Assembly: GCA_032433765.1 (NCBI GenBank)
Contig: JAVIAB010000051.1
Coordinates: 47,790,486 to 47,854,485, forward strand
Source: Megaustenia siamemsis
Lineage: Eukaryota > Mollusca > Gastropoda > Stylommatophora > Ariophantidae
DNA length: 64,000 nt
Direction of reading: 5' to 3'
Made by a program: the position numbers and the translations under genes. Positions 33,111 to 46,916 of this stretch are shown piece after piece (position 1 is the first letter of the stretch; the number at the start of each line of letters is the position of its first letter). The notes under the pieces are model-generated. The model was not told the DNA's origin. It did not search any database and saw nothing but the letters and a program-made list of their open reading frames with translations.

Positions 33111-34718
33111 TCTAAACTTGGTCTCCTAGCCTTGAAAATCATAATTTTAGATCATTGTTTTTGTTGTGATTTTAGCGGATTGCACTGAATTATTTTGAAC
33201 ACTTTGCTGTAATATATCTGGGTTTGCTTAACTAGCCCTTGGTGTGTCATGATTTCCCGCAAAACATCCTCTTCTGGTAGCTATATAAATCTCTTCTATA
33301 ATAGCAGCAACATCAGACTAATCAATCCTGCATTACCCTGGTTTCTTAAAAAAAAACCTTTCTCTCAGATCTGATCTCCACTAGAATGGAACATGATGCT
33401 GTTGAGATTTTTGGCTTTTTTTTTAAAAAAAATATTTTGCTTCCCTGATATTCAAGTACCAAGGAGAAGTCCACCTTGCTGTTAATTTTGGGACCTCTCA
33501 TTATTTTCGTAGGTCGAAAATGTTCATTAATAGTTCTCAGATCTGCCATTAGTATTGTGGGTCGGCTTACTGGTGTATTTTCTTATCACCAAGGTATGAG
33601 AACAGTCCGCTACCTGATCTTTGTTAAGCTCGCTCGTAGTAGCAATTTTTAAATGTGTGGTCGATGTGAATATTCCAGCTACTCGAACTACAAGATGAAA
33701 TTTAAGTGTCAGATGAGAATCAAATATGGCTGAGCCACACCAGAAAGCACAATTGCCCATCCTACAGAAGTTTCATCCATCGCCTTAAAAATTACATGTT
33801 GGTTTGTTTGATTTGAATATATACCCTCAAAATGTAACATATAAACTGTTCTCAAAATCTTCTATTACCTTCTCATTCTTTCATAAACTCATTTTCACAG
33901 CTTGCATTCATTATTCCATAGCTCGTTCTCCCCAACCATTAATTTCTTCCATAAACTCATTTTTCCACATCATGTGGTTCTATAAACTCATTCTGACTTT
34001 CCCCTTAAACCATTTCTTTTTTCTTTTTTACAGAAACTCACCCTAAACGTCACACTGCTTTTAAGCTTCATCCTTATCTCATCCTTATTCGCCTTTTAAC
34101 AAAGCTCACGCCCAATTTTTCTGGTTCTATAGTTTTCTTTGCACAAAGATCTTTTGTTGCGCATATCAAAATTGATTGTTCCCCCGGCTTCATACATTCT
34201 TATTTCTTCTTCTGTATTCGTCATCTTGCTTGATGCGTTGTATCGCAGTTTATTGAGATCGTGTTATATGCGCTGTTCTTCCTAACGTGTCCAACTTTTT
34301 TTAACGACATATTTTTGGGGAATCGGGTCTTCCAATTAAATTTACTTTTTTCCCCTCTAATCCGGGATCATGAACTTTGAGATCTGTGAGTAGGGTATTG
34401 ACGTAACATTATCGATAGAAGCGTTTACAGATCTGTGTGGCTACTCCTTTCTTGTACTATGTGTATAGAAGTGACTATAGAATCCAATTATGGCATAAAG
34501 CTCACAACCACAGATGAGGCAAGTTAGATTAGCTTTTTCTGACATTTCATGTTAGTTCTCCATCGATCCTGTGTTGAAGTTTCGAAAGATGTTTTTTTTT
34601 TTGTAAACCGGCCGATCACTTACTTGCTCTTTGAGGTGTGAAAGTACATCATATCTTGCTCATTTTCATCTGGTACTCCACTATTATGTGCAACCTATTT
34701 CTCTTGTGCGTTTAGCAG

Positions 34719-34720
<2 letters not shown>
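33111..34720. other. No recognisable feature
   Basis: AT- and T-rich sequence with only chance frames. Short repeats of TTCATAAACTCATTTT occur at about 33880-34000. Confidence 0.45.

Positions 34721-34772
<52 letters not shown>
34721..34772. repeat. (TA)n microsatellite
   Basis: Uninterrupted alternating AT run adjoining the hairpin element at 34778. Confidence 0.95.
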
Positions 34773-34775
<3 letters not shown>

Positions 34776-34777
34776 CT

Positions 34778-35182
34778 ACAATTTGTTAACCAAAAGTCGG
34801 TAATGAACTGTGAGGGTAGTAATGAAATACAAGAGAAAACGGATGCTGGTACAAAGAAGCAATTTAAAAATTGTAGCATATGGGTTGATAATGTTCGACG
34901 ATTAGAGGCTGACTGGTAGCGTCAAGGCACATAAACAGGGCCTAACAAGACGTCAGTTATATAAGAATGAAGTGGCAGGGTAGAGGTCAGAACATTAAAA
35001 TCCTCATGAAAACTAATAATATATATATATATCATGACGCTACCAGTCAGCCTCTAATCGTCGAACATTATCAACCCTTATGCTACCATTTTTTAATTGC
35101 TTCTTTGTACCATCATCCGTTTTCTCTTGTATTTCATTACTACCCTCACAGTTCATTACCGACTTTTGGTTAAAAAAATTGT
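34778..35182. mobile_element. Inverted-repeat (fold-back) element with ~147-bp arms
   Basis: 34778-34924 and 35035-35182 are inverted copies, nearly identical (a few mismatches and small T-run indels), around a 110-bp spacer 34925-35034 that itself contains a short TA run. Could be a fold-back/MITE-like transposon or a local inverted duplication; no target duplication was identified. Confidence 0.75.
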
Positions 35183-35189
35183 GATAAGA

Positions 35190-37265
35190 CAAGAATCAGT
35201 TTTTAACAGAAGTTAAATTGTCATTTCCCCTTAGGTATTTACAGACCGTCATGATCTAACCGTTCACGCTCACTCGTACTCACCGTTTTTCCTGCTTCCT
35301 TGATATTGCTCCTCAGGCATCATGTTGTATCACTCATTTTGAAACTATAAGTCTAAAGGAAAGAAATAATAAGATGTGAACAGTGATAAAAATGCACACC
35401 AACAAGAATTTACTGTAAAATAAGTGAATGTAAAAGTTATCGATGTGGCTTTATAGCGGTTGGGGAATATAGTTTAAGCGCCCATATTTTTCCGTGAATA
35501 TCGACGTATTGTAGTCAGTATCACATCAAACGGCCCTACTATACAAAAGGTGATTTCTTCTACCCACTTTTATAGAGAGAGTGTAAACCAAGATGGTATC
35601 CGATAGTAAAGAAGAAAAACATTCGCCTAACATTAAATGGCTATAATTGTCTTATTAAGAGAACTGGTTTACAGTGATAGATAGAAAGAAAAAAAAGGAA
35701 CAGAAAAACCATAACACGATAACCATCTGCATCGTTTTGGAGACAAAAAATGTGATAAGCCGTTCAGAATAAGATGCATTATCCATTATTAGACATGAAG
35801 CTCTATCCATGATTGTAAGAAGATTGTTCTCCAACCAGTACCTGGACATTTTTCCATTCATTTCTGTGTGGTAGCCCCTACCGTAAGTACTTTTTGAATG
35901 GGAAATAATACCAGCGTTATGGACAAGACTGTTTTCACAGCTTCCAGCATGTGTTAGTATGATGCTTTGGCCTTTTTTCAGGGAATTGTTCTTTCCTGTT
36001 CACGTCTACTGATTACCATTCATTTAGCATAGTTGTGGTGAGCATTGATTCGTCTAAACATACACCATCATAGCCTTGACTCCTCAGCTCACGGATTTGC
36101 CTGGAGTATTTGCGTCATGCAGTAATCAAATGTGGTTTTCAGAAATAACATTCCTACGGTTTTCCTGAAAGTGAAGCCAACGGTTCGTACTTGTTTCCAT
36201 AGGGTACTTTAGAAATTGCAATAATGCAGTCTGCATGCAATATTAATTTCAATTTCCTGTGAGTAACAAGTTCATTTATAGCAGACATTTTAAATATCTC
36301 CCGTCTTATGACGTTTACGTCAAAGTCGTCAAATTTCCTTTTCCTTCCTTGCTTGACATGCGTGCACTCTTGAGTTTTGTTTAATCCAACAGGAAAAGAA
36401 TGATCTATCCAAACCAAGCGCCACCTGCGTTCGTCTCTCTGGGTCATGAATATCGCAATATAAATGACCCATCTTCTATTCCCTGCGGAAGTGCTGCTAT
36501 AGTAAATCGGTAACCGTCTGCAGTTATAAATTTGTATTTCAAACTCATTATGATGTTGTTATAAATATCAATCTTTAAGATGTCAAAATTATACCACAAT
36601 AACTTCACAATAATAACTGAATACGCTTTTAAATGAACAGCTGCGTCGCATTATTACGTTAAATGTTTACCGATTTCAACTGAAAACCAACTTGGTGGAC
36701 TGGAAAATCAAAATCCTTCGGCCTATTTCAGTGTTAAAACAAAACCAGTTTTAGAAAAACACGACTGATCGTCGTAGATCTGCTAATATTATGTCCAATT
36801 CAGTGAGGTTGATTCTAATGTATCCTAAAGAAAAATATTGGAAACTAGATCAAATGTCTAAGAGCAAAAATTAATTATGTAACGTCATGACTATTCTAAG
36901 GCTGAATGCAAAAAATCACTGCGATCAGGTAATTTTCACGCAAATCGAAAGCAAACGTGTTCATGAATTTATGAACGGACTATAGTGCCAAAATCTTAAT
37001 GACTTTCGGTATAATTGTGTACGCTAGACTGTCTTTCTTTCACGGGAAAAGAATGCTCAATACCCATTTATGCATGTGACGTACTTAGACATTTGAATGT
37101 CTTCAGAGTTGGTAGATTAACACTTTAATTATTTTTGAGCTGCTCTAAGGTAGACTAAAGTAAGCAACCAAAGAGATTTAAGTTATGAATGAAGAGAGGA
37201 GTTAGCAGATATAAACTAAAAGCAACAGTCATAATTGAACTCCATTATTTCTTGACGGCTTGTCA
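35190..37265. other. No recognisable feature
   Basis: No repeats or coding domains seen. The frame 36154-36447 on the minus strand (97 codons) has no recognisable family and no supporting signals. Confidence 0.45.
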
Positions 37266-37267
37266 CT

Positions 37268-37725
37268 CATCAGCATCATAAAGTACCGTGACTGCTGACG
37301 TAAATGATCATGTCTCTCCATAACTTTCGTTCTCGACAATTATTTATCATTTCTGTTGTTGACCTTCTGCCAAGCCATTCTCCTGATCAGTCTGGTATCT
37401 TTTCTCTTTGCTTCCCACTATCTCTTCGTCCCTCAATTTTCCCAGTTGTCACAATATGGTCCAGTTGTTCCCTTCTCATTACATGGCCAAAAAATAATGA
37501 TTGTTTTTTTTCTCCTAATATTGGATATTAGCTCTCTTTTTGCTTTGACCTTTTTCAGAACGTTTGTCATTACTCTTCTTAGCTGTCCACAGTATTTTCA
37601 ACATTCTTCTGTAAAACTACATTTCACCAGCCTTCAGTGATTTTCTTGTCTATTGTCTGTGAATCATATATATATGTTAAGACTGGCTCTACATAACATT
37701 TAAGAACTAATTTTCTTGTTTCTAT
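37268..37725 (-). pseudogene. RTE-type LINE 3' end
   Basis: On the minus strand: KKR-LKCYVEPVL (about 37700), a decayed SLK/FYRRMLKILWTAKKSN region, FGHVMRREQ, KIEGRRD- and CRERKLWRDMI-like text, ending near 37268 with an ATGATGCTGATGA tail. Same subfamily as 14089-14545. Confidence 0.82.
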
Positions 37726-39004
37726 TTCATTTTAAAACTGCTAGAACAAAAAATCCATATAGGAGAAGGTGTATCTTGGTCTACGCCCTATGGGCCGGTT
37801 ACGGCTCGAAAGGTCAATAGATAGATAGATTTCAAAAACGCATTGCACAGTATGATCCTTATTTTTTGGAAAGCTGCCTCTGCTTGAGCCATTCTTCATC
37901 TAAGTTCTCTTAATACATCTTCATAAGTTTATAAGTCTAGGACCACATATCTCACACTACTTAACACTAAAACAATATATAAATGTACGTTTGCAGCTCT
38001 CCTCATCTACATTATTTGCTGCGTTACTCTCTGTTCCTGATTTTCAATTCTTTTTTTTTTTTTTTTTTTGTATTTTCATCCCATTTCTAGGACAACCAGT
38101 GTTTGTAACTGAATCGTAAAGAATGTCGATAACGGAGATAAATTTTGAATATCGAAATATCTGACAAATCAAACAGCGATAATTCAAGTTCTCCACACGG
38201 ATGGTTTCAGTGACGTAGACCGCGTATTTTGCTGACGCCAGTTATCTGAATGAGAAACACACTTGGGAAAGGAATCTCGCCTATAGAATCAAGCCTGCCC
38301 AGTGAAAGAGAAATTAGATCATGCCTGGGACATGTGATTATTGTCAGATATAATGTTTATGGAAATTTTTTAAAAAATGTTTTCAAAATAAAATTGCTAG
38401 GAGATGGAACGGTAGTTTCAAGTTGTAGTAAATTTGACATTAGAGTTCGCCTAGGAGTTGTTATCGTAGTGTTGAAATTGGAACAAAAGAGATTCACTGA
38501 TTATTTAACATGAAAGCAATTCTTTCTACGAGAGGACTAGAAAGGCAATACATAATATCTAATATAATTATCTTCATATGGAACGCCAGCGAAAGAAAAA
38601 AGAAAAAAAAATGTAATTACATTTGCACATGAGTTCTAGACAAACATACAGTGTGTGTGTATGTATGAATATATGTATTTATATACATATATAAATCGTT
38701 AAAAAGCTTTGCAAATTAAACGCGTAAATTGATATTATAAATAGACATAGACTTCGCTATACAAATAGCTTTAAATAATAAATATAACATATACATATAT
38801 CGACATTGGGAGATACAATAAAGAGAAAGCTAAATTTAATGTAAAACTTAATCTAGTGTACAGCTAAAATTCGAAACATAATATGATATAAAACATGTAA
38901 AATAGTATGAAATTAAAATTAATGTAACAATTAATATAATGTGATATTGGCTACAACTTAAAGTTACATATAATATATTTAAAATAGAAAATACAAGAAA
39001 ATAT
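37726..39004. other. Mostly featureless; a retroelement-like tail near 37770-37830
   Basis: The phrase GGGCCGGTTACGGCTCGAAA followed by (GATA)n at about 37794-37829 looks like the 3' end of a LINE or SINE, but no body is visible. The poly-T at 38049-38069 and TATGTA-rich text at 38650-38700 are simple sequence. Confidence 0.35.
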
Positions 39005-41171
39005 ATATTTAGTGACTAAGTGGATACATTGTGGCCCGGTCACAAAGTGAATATAATGTGACCTGGTCATTTAGTGAATATAATGTGGCCTAGTGATGAA
39101 GTTAATATAATGTGGCCTAGTCATTAAGTGAATATAATTTGGCCTGGTCACTAAGTGAATATAATGTGGCCTAGTAATTAAGTGAATATAATGTGGCCTA
39201 GTGATTAAGTGAATATAATGTGGCCTGGTCACTAAATGAATATAATGTGGCCTGGTCACTAAGTGAATGTAATGTGTCCTGGTGATTAAGTGAATATAAT
39301 GTGGCCTGATGACTAAGTTAATATAATGTGGCCTAGTGACTAAGTTAATATAATGTGGCCTGGTCACTAAGTGATTATAATGTGGCATGGTGACTAAGTT
39401 AATATAATGTGGCCTGGTGACTAAGCTAATATAATGTGGACTGGTGACTAAGTTAATATAATTTAGCCTAGTCACTAAGTGAATATATTAAGGCCTAATG
39501 ACTAAGTTAATATAATGTGGCCTGATGACTAAGTTAATATAATGTAGCCTGGTGACTAAGTTAATATAATGTAGCCTGGTGACTAAGTAAATATAATTTA
39601 GCCTGGTGACTAAGTTAATATAATGTAGCCTGGTGACTAAGTTAATATAATGTAGCCTGGTGACTAAGTTAATATAATGTAGCCTGGTGACTAAGTTAAT
39701 ATAATTTAGCATAGTCACTAAGAGAATATAATAAGGCTTGATGACTAAGTTTATATAATGTAGCCTGGTGGCTAAATTAATATAATGTGGCCTAATCACT
39801 AAGTGAATATAATGTGGCCTGGTGACTAAGTGAATATAAATTGACCTAGTCACTAAGTGAACATAATGTGGCCTAGTCACTAAGTGAACATAATGTGGCC
39901 TAGTCACTAAGTGAATATAATGTGGCCCGCTCACTAAGTGAATATAATTTGGCCTAGTAATTAAGTGAATATAATGTGGCCTAGCGATTAAGTGAATATA
40001 ATGTGGCCTGGTGATTTAGTGAATATAATGTGGCCTAGTGATGAAGTTAATATAATGTGGCCTAGTCATTAAGTGAATATAATGTGGCCTGGTCACCACG
40101 TGAATATAATGTGGCCTAGTAATTAAGTGAATATAATGTGGCCTAATGATTAAGTGAATATAATGTGGCCTAGTCACTAAATGAATATAATGTGGCCTTG
40201 TCACTAAGTGAATGTAATGTGTCCTGGTGATTAAGTGAATATAATGTGGCTTGATGACTAAGTTAATATAATGTGGCATGGTGACTAAGTTAATATAATG
40301 TGGCCTGGTCACTAAGTGATTATAATGTGGCCTAGTGATGAAGTTAATATAATGTGGCCTAGTAATTAAGTGAATATAATGTGGCCTGGTCACTAAATGA
40401 ATATAATGTGGCCTGGTCACTAAATGAATATAATGTGGCCTGGTCACTAAGTGAATATAATGTATCCTGGTGATTAAGTGAATATAATGTGGCCTGATGA
40501 CTAAGTTAATATAATGTGGGCTGGTCACTAAGTGATTATAATGTGGCATGGTGACTAAGTTAATATAATGTGGCCTGGTGACTAAGCTAATATAATGTGG
40601 CCTGGTGACTAAGTTAATATAATTTAGCCTAGTCACTAAGTGAATATATTAAGGCCTAATGACTAAGTTAATATAATGTGGCCTGATGACTAAGTTAATA
40701 TAATGTAGCCTGGTGACTAAGTTAATATAATGTGGCCTGGTGACTAAATTAATATAATTTAGCCTGGTGACTAAGTTAATATAATGTAGCCTGGTGACTA
40801 AGTTAATATAATGTAGCCTGGTGACTAAGTTAATATAATTTAGCCTAGTCACTAAGTGAATATAATAAGGCCTAATGACTAAGTTAATATAATGTAGCCT
40901 GGTGACTAAGTTAATATAATTTAGCCTAGTCACTAAGTGAATATAATAAGGCCTAATGACTAAGTTAATATAATGTAGCCTGGTGACTAAGTTAATATAA
41001 TGTGGCCTGGTGACTAAGTTAATATAATTTAGCCTAGTCACTAAGTGAATATAATAAGGCTTGATGACTAAGTTAATATAATGTAGCCTGGTGGCTAAGT
41101 TAATATAATGTGGACTGGTGACTAAGTTAATATAATTTAGCCTAGTCACTAAGTGAATATATTAAGGCCTA
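39005..41171 (-). repeat. 27-bp minisatellite (about 80 copies)
   Basis: Unit GTGACTAAGTTAATATAATG TGGCCTG with GTCACTAAGTGAATATAAT variants. Because 27 is divisible by three, the minus strand stays open for 134-206 codons at a time, giving (RPHYINLVT)n pseudo-proteins with an odd start at each array variant. There is no non-repeat coding sequence, so I call these by-products. Blocks ending at about 39475 and 40636, and at 39934 and 41149, match each other, indicating a ~1.2-kb higher-order duplication. Confidence 0.92.
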
Positions 41172-41204
41172 ATGATGATCGACATTTAAAATGTCGATCA
41201 TCAT
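41172..41204. repeat. 33-bp perfect palindrome between two minisatellites
   Basis: ATGATGATCGACATTT, one central A, AAATGTCGATCATCAT. It follows the last 27-bp unit and is followed by AAGGCCTAAT, copied from the array, then by TTGATCGACATTTTGATGAT, a further partial copy of the same arm. Confidence 0.92.
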
Positions 41205-41263
41205 AAGGCCTAATATTGATCGACATTTTGATGATAAGCGTTTGCAAGCGTCGAGCTCCAAGT

Positions 41264-44200
41264 CATGAAGAATTATGAGAACACTGACGAGTGACTCGGA
41301 TTATGAGAACACTGACGAGTGACGTGGATTATGAGAACAATGACGAGTGACGTGGATTATGAGAACAATGACGAGTGACTCGGATTATGAGAACACTGAC
41401 GAGTGGTATGGATTATGAGAACACTGACGAGTGAAGTGGATTATGAGAACACTGACGAGTGATATGGATTATGAGAACACTGACGAGTGACTCGGTATAT
41501 GAGAACACTGACGAGTGACGCGGATTATGAGAACACTGACGAGTGACTCGGATTATGAGAACACTGACGAGTGATATGGATTATGAGAACACTGACGAGT
41601 GACTCGAATTATGAGAACACTGACGAGTGACTCGGATTATGAGAACACTGACGAGTGACGTGGATTATGAGAACAATGACGAGTGACTCGGATTATGAGA
41701 ACACTGACGAGTGGTATGGATTATGAGAACACTGACGAGTGGTATGGATTATGAGAAAACTGACGAGTGACGTCTATTATGAGAACAATGACGAGTGACG
41801 TGGATTATGAGAACACGGACGAGTGACGTGGATTATGAGAACACTGACGAGTGGTATGGATTATGAGAACACTGACGAGTGACGTGGATTATGAGAACAC
41901 TGACGAGTGATATGGATTATGAGAATACTGACGAGTGACGTGGATTATGAGAACACTGACGAGTGACGTGGATTATGAGAACACTGACGAGTGATATGGA
42001 TTATGAGAACACTGACGAGTGACGTAGATTATGAGAAGTTTGACGAGAGGTTTGGATTATGATTATGAGAACAATGACGAGTGACTCGGATTATGAGAAC
42101 AATGACGAGTGGTATGGATTATGAGAACAATGACGAGTGGTATGGATTATGAGAACACTGACGAGTGACGTGGATTATGAGAACACTGACGAGTGATATG
42201 GATTATGAGAACACTGACGAGTGACGTGGATTATGAGAACACTGACGAGTGACGTGGATTATGAGAACACTGACGAGTGATATGGATTATGAGAACACTG
42301 ACGAGTGACGTAGATTATGAGAACAATGACGAGAGGTATGGATTATGAGATCACTGACGAGTGACTCGGATTATGAGAACAATGACGAGTGGTATGGATT
42401 ATGAGAACAATGACGAGTGGTATGGATTATGAGAACAATGACGAATGGTATGGATTATGAGAACACTGACGAGTGACATGGATTATGAGAAGACAGACGA
42501 GTTACATTGATTATGAGAACAATGACGAGTGGCATGGAATATGAGAACACTGACGAGTGACGTGGATTATGAGAACACTGACGAATGGTATGGATTATAA
42601 GAACACAGACGAGTGACGTGGATTATGAAAACACTGACGAGTGGTATGGATTATGAGAACACTGACGAGTGGTATGGATTATGAGAACACAGACGAGTGA
42701 GGTGGATTATAAGAACAATGACGAGTGGCATGGATTATAAGAACAATGACGAGTGATATCGATTATAAGAACAATGCCGAGTGACGTGGATTATGAGAAC
42801 AATGACGAGTGTCATGGATTATAAGAGCAATGACGAGTGGCATGGATTATAAGAACAATGACGAGTGGCATGGATTATAAGAACAATTACGAGTGGCATG
42901 GATTATAAGAACACTGACGAGTGGCATGGATTATAAGAACAATTACGAGTGGCATGGATTATAAGAACACTGACGAGTGGCATGGATTATAAGAACAATG
43001 ACGAGTGATATCGATTATAAGAACAATGTCGAGTGACGTGGATTATGAGAACAATGACGAGTGTCATGGATTATAAGAGCAATGACGAGTGGCATGGATT
43101 TTAAAAACAATGACGAGTGGCATGGATTATAAGAACACTGACGAGTGGCATGGATTATGAAAACAATAACAAGTGGCATCGATTATAAGAACACTGACGA
43201 GTGGCATGGATTATGAAAACACTGACGAGTGACGTGGATTATGAGAACACTGACCAGTGACGTGGATTATAAGAACAATGACGAGTGGCATGGATTATAA
43301 GAACAATGACGAGTGATATCGATTATAAGAGCAATGCCGAGTGACGTGGATTATGAGAACAATGACGAGTGTCATGGATTATAAGAGCAATGACGAGTGG
43401 CATGGATTATAAAAACAATGACGAGTGGCATGGATTATAAGAACACTGACGAGTGGCATGGATTATAAGAACAATGGCGAGTGGCATGGATTATAAGAAC
43501 AATGACGAGTGGCATGGATTATAAAAACACTGACGAGTGGCATGGATTATAAGAACACTGACGAGTGGCATGGATTATGAAAACAATGACAAGTGGCATC
43601 GATTATAAGAACACGGACGAGTGGCATGGATTATGAAAACACTGACGAGTGACGTGGATTATGAGAACACTGACGAGTGACGTGGATTATAAGAACAATG
43701 ACGAGTGGCATGGATTATAAGAACAATGACGAGTGATATCGATTATAAGAACAATGCCGAGTGACGTGGATTATGAGAACAATGACGAGTGTCATGGATT
43801 ATAAGAGCAATGACGAGTGGCATGGATTATAAGAACAATGACGAGTGGCATGGATTATAAGAACAATTACGAGTGGCATGGATTATAAGAACACTGACGA
43901 GTGGCATGGATTATAAGAACAATTACGAGTGGCATGGATTATAAGAACACTGACGAGTGGCATGGATTATAAGAACACTGACGAGTGGCATGGATTATGA
44001 AAACAATGACAAGTGGCATCGATTTTAAGAACACTGACGAGTTGCATGGCTTATAAGAAAAATGACGAGTGGCATGGATTATAAGAACACTGACGAGTGG
44101 CATGGATTATAAGAACACTGACGAGTGGCATGGATTATAAGAACAATGGCAAGTGGCATCGATTATAAGAACACTGACGAGTGGCATGGATTATAAGAAA

Positions 44201-44300
44201 AATGACGAGTGGCATGGATTATAAGAAGACTGACCAATGAACAGGATTATGACTACAATGATGAGTGACACGGATTATGAGAACAGTGACGAGTGACACG
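41264..44300 (+). repeat. 28-bp minisatellite (about 108 copies)
   Basis: Unit GATTATGAGAACACTGACGA GTGACGTG. Left part is dominated by TATGAGAAC with GACGTG/GATATG/GACTCG ends; from about 42700 by TATAAGAAC with GGCATG ends. Runs of several units recur as larger blocks (for example 42770-43010 against 43330-43500 and 43750-43990), showing higher-order expansion. No open frame of note. Confidence 0.95.
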
Positions 44301-44717
44301 GTCAAAGCAGAAATTACACAGCCGTGAGATAAAAGCAGTGACAAGAACAAGGCGGACAGCAAACATTGGGGCTACAATTCACTATTTAAGGAAATTGTCA
44401 TTAGTTTTCAAAACATTCGAGGCATTGCACATTCAAGGTTTCATTTAGGGATTAAGATTAAGACACACACGACTAGAAGCAGTGAGAGACCGACAGAAAA
44501 AGATCTTTGTTAGAGGATCGTTCACACAGAATTGTTTAAACAAAGATGTCTTTAGCTATAGGTAGATATTTGGATCTTCAAGGAGATCCGTGCTTAGGAG
44601 ATCCTTGCTTAGGAGATCCTTGCTTAGGAGATCCTTGCTTAGGGTGTACATGACAAAGAGAATACAGATTTCATAGGAGTAATTGTTGATGTGAGTATAT
44701 ATATATTGTTACAGAAG

Positions 44718-44762
<45 letters not shown>

Positions 44763-46905
44763 GTTAGCGAAAGAAAACGGAGAGTGTAACACCGGTGGAG
44801 TCTAAGACAATACATAATTTCTACTAAAGATATAGTTTGATAGATGTTTAAACGGTCATACCCGACATCACGTGTAATGAGTGATTTTATAAGCAATCAG
44901 GATATTTATCAAACTGAGGCAGAAAGTGTAACTAAAACATTGTGTGAATAAACGTCTGTGCGAGACATAGAGATGTCTTGAGTCATCATATGAAGTAGCC
45001 AATACAAGTTTAGAACATTTGGAGCGACGCATTCTCTATTGTGTGTATATGTTTCCACGTTGTATTCATCACTGTTGCTTTGGAACTATGAGAAAAGTAA
45101 ATGAATATGAAAAGTCTGTATTTAGTGACAAGTTTACAAATGGTGATTGAAATCATTACGATGAACGAACTTTCCAATTTGTCTAAAAACAAACTGTTCA
45201 GCTACATCGAACGGAGACCTACATCTGCCCTTGAAATACAGCAATCTCACATATTAAACCTACTATAACCTGAAGATGAATCTAAATGACAAATATCTTG
45301 TTAGAGATAAATATATATTAAACAATCTGTTGCCATTAAACTTTGAAAGATAAAACCACTCACAAAATTAAACTTTACTAATTAAGCAAAGGAATATAAT
45401 AATAATTAGATACACAATAAAACGAACATTTATTGGGTTAAATCTACCTATCTGTTTATCATTCGCTGTGCATTGAAACATGTGAGATTTTCTATAAAAT
45501 ATGAATGATAAGCACCACTGGCTAATATGTCAATGATATATCACTTATGATTTATTTATAGAATGAATCACATTAATTTTTTTGGCAATTACAATAGAGC
45601 TTCGTTACAACATTGCTCGATGGCGACATTTTATTTATATTCTCGTTAAGGCTTTGCTAATGTTTGTTGTTAAAGAGAGAGAGAGAGAGGGGGGGGGGAG
45701 ACAGAGAGAAAGAGAGAGGAGAAACGAAGAAGAGAAGAGAAAAATAAATGTATTGATAAGTGCATAAATAGGTAGACTGACATTTAGTCAAATTGACAGG
45801 CTGACAGAGAAGACAAAAAGAAAAAAATCAGTTAGACATATACATCTTATATATATATAGATATATATATATGAAGAGATAGAGTGAGAAACACAAATAA
45901 CATAAAGCATGAGAGAGAGATAGAGAGAGAGAGAGAGTGAAATTTGTGGGTGAAATATATATTTTAAAAAAAACCGTATATAATGTACATACATATAATT
46001 GAGCATATAATTTGATTGACTGAATAGCGCTAGATTTCGGCTGTAAAGCTTACATATTCTATTTGCTCCTGAGATGTAAAAAAAATATTTGCTCTGGTGC
46101 ACAATTTGTTGAGAATCTGCACCGATCAGTTTCAACAAATAGATGGACAAGCTCATTCAGTTAAATGTTTCGGTAAAAACATTACCAGTATACATGCGTA
46201 CATCTGTGTCTGCTAACGTCCTTACAAATCCACAAATCTAATTTTTATCTTTTTAGAATCCATGTTTTCAGAAAAAGAAAAAATAGTAACAGCAGAAAAA
46301 TGAAAATACGTAATGTAGAGATATGCATTTAAATATTTGTTTTGCTATGAATAGTATTGCTTGGAATAGTACACAGTTAATTAAGCGGCAAAGTGAGAAA
46401 ATTAAATAACGATTTTTGTTTTAGAAATGGCTTGCTCAATCGACAAGTTTTCAGGATGGAATATAGATTTTATGAGAAACAAACGAAAATGGAAATAAAA
46501 TATAGCTTTTAAAAAATATTATATCAAAGTTATTCAAAAAACATTACGTTGTAAAATGACAACGAACAAGACAACCCATACTGCGAGTATAGTCAAGACA
46601 AACAATGAGCTTAAAGCATATTAAAAAGTCGGGAAACAAAAACCTTAATACTTGGTGGTCGAGTCTGTCAACAATGACGAGAACTACTTTCAGATTAAGT
46701 ATTACTAAAGGGGAAATTATCAACCGTCAAAACTGCAGAATTATCTACTCCTGATATGATTTGAACCAGTGGTTCTCAAACCTTTCTTTACTGTAGAACC
46801 CCCATTAAATACGTTTTGTAGTCGTGTACCAAGAAGCAGATGAACAGTTTGTCTTCAAAAACAATTCTCCCGTGTTCATACTTAAAATGGCATAAGAAAA
46901 TCTTA
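44301..46905. other. No gene; simple repeats only
   Basis: Four to five copies of a 15-bp unit AGGAGATCCTTGCTT at 44579-44640; (TA)n at about 44717-44760; GA- and G-rich tract at 45675-45735; mixed TA/GA at 45845-45940. The rest is AT-rich without recognisable coding sequence. Confidence 0.6.
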
Positions 46906-46916
46906 TGTTTGTCTGT

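Noticed and set aside
36154..36447. 97-codon minus-strand frame as a possible host gene
   Set aside because: No domain, no splice or promoter context, composition like its surroundings.
39071..41149. Four long minus-strand open frames encoding (RPHYINLVT)n as a repeat protein
   Set aside because: Entirely explained by a 27-bp unit divisible by three; no non-repetitive coding sequence, and start codons arise from array variants.
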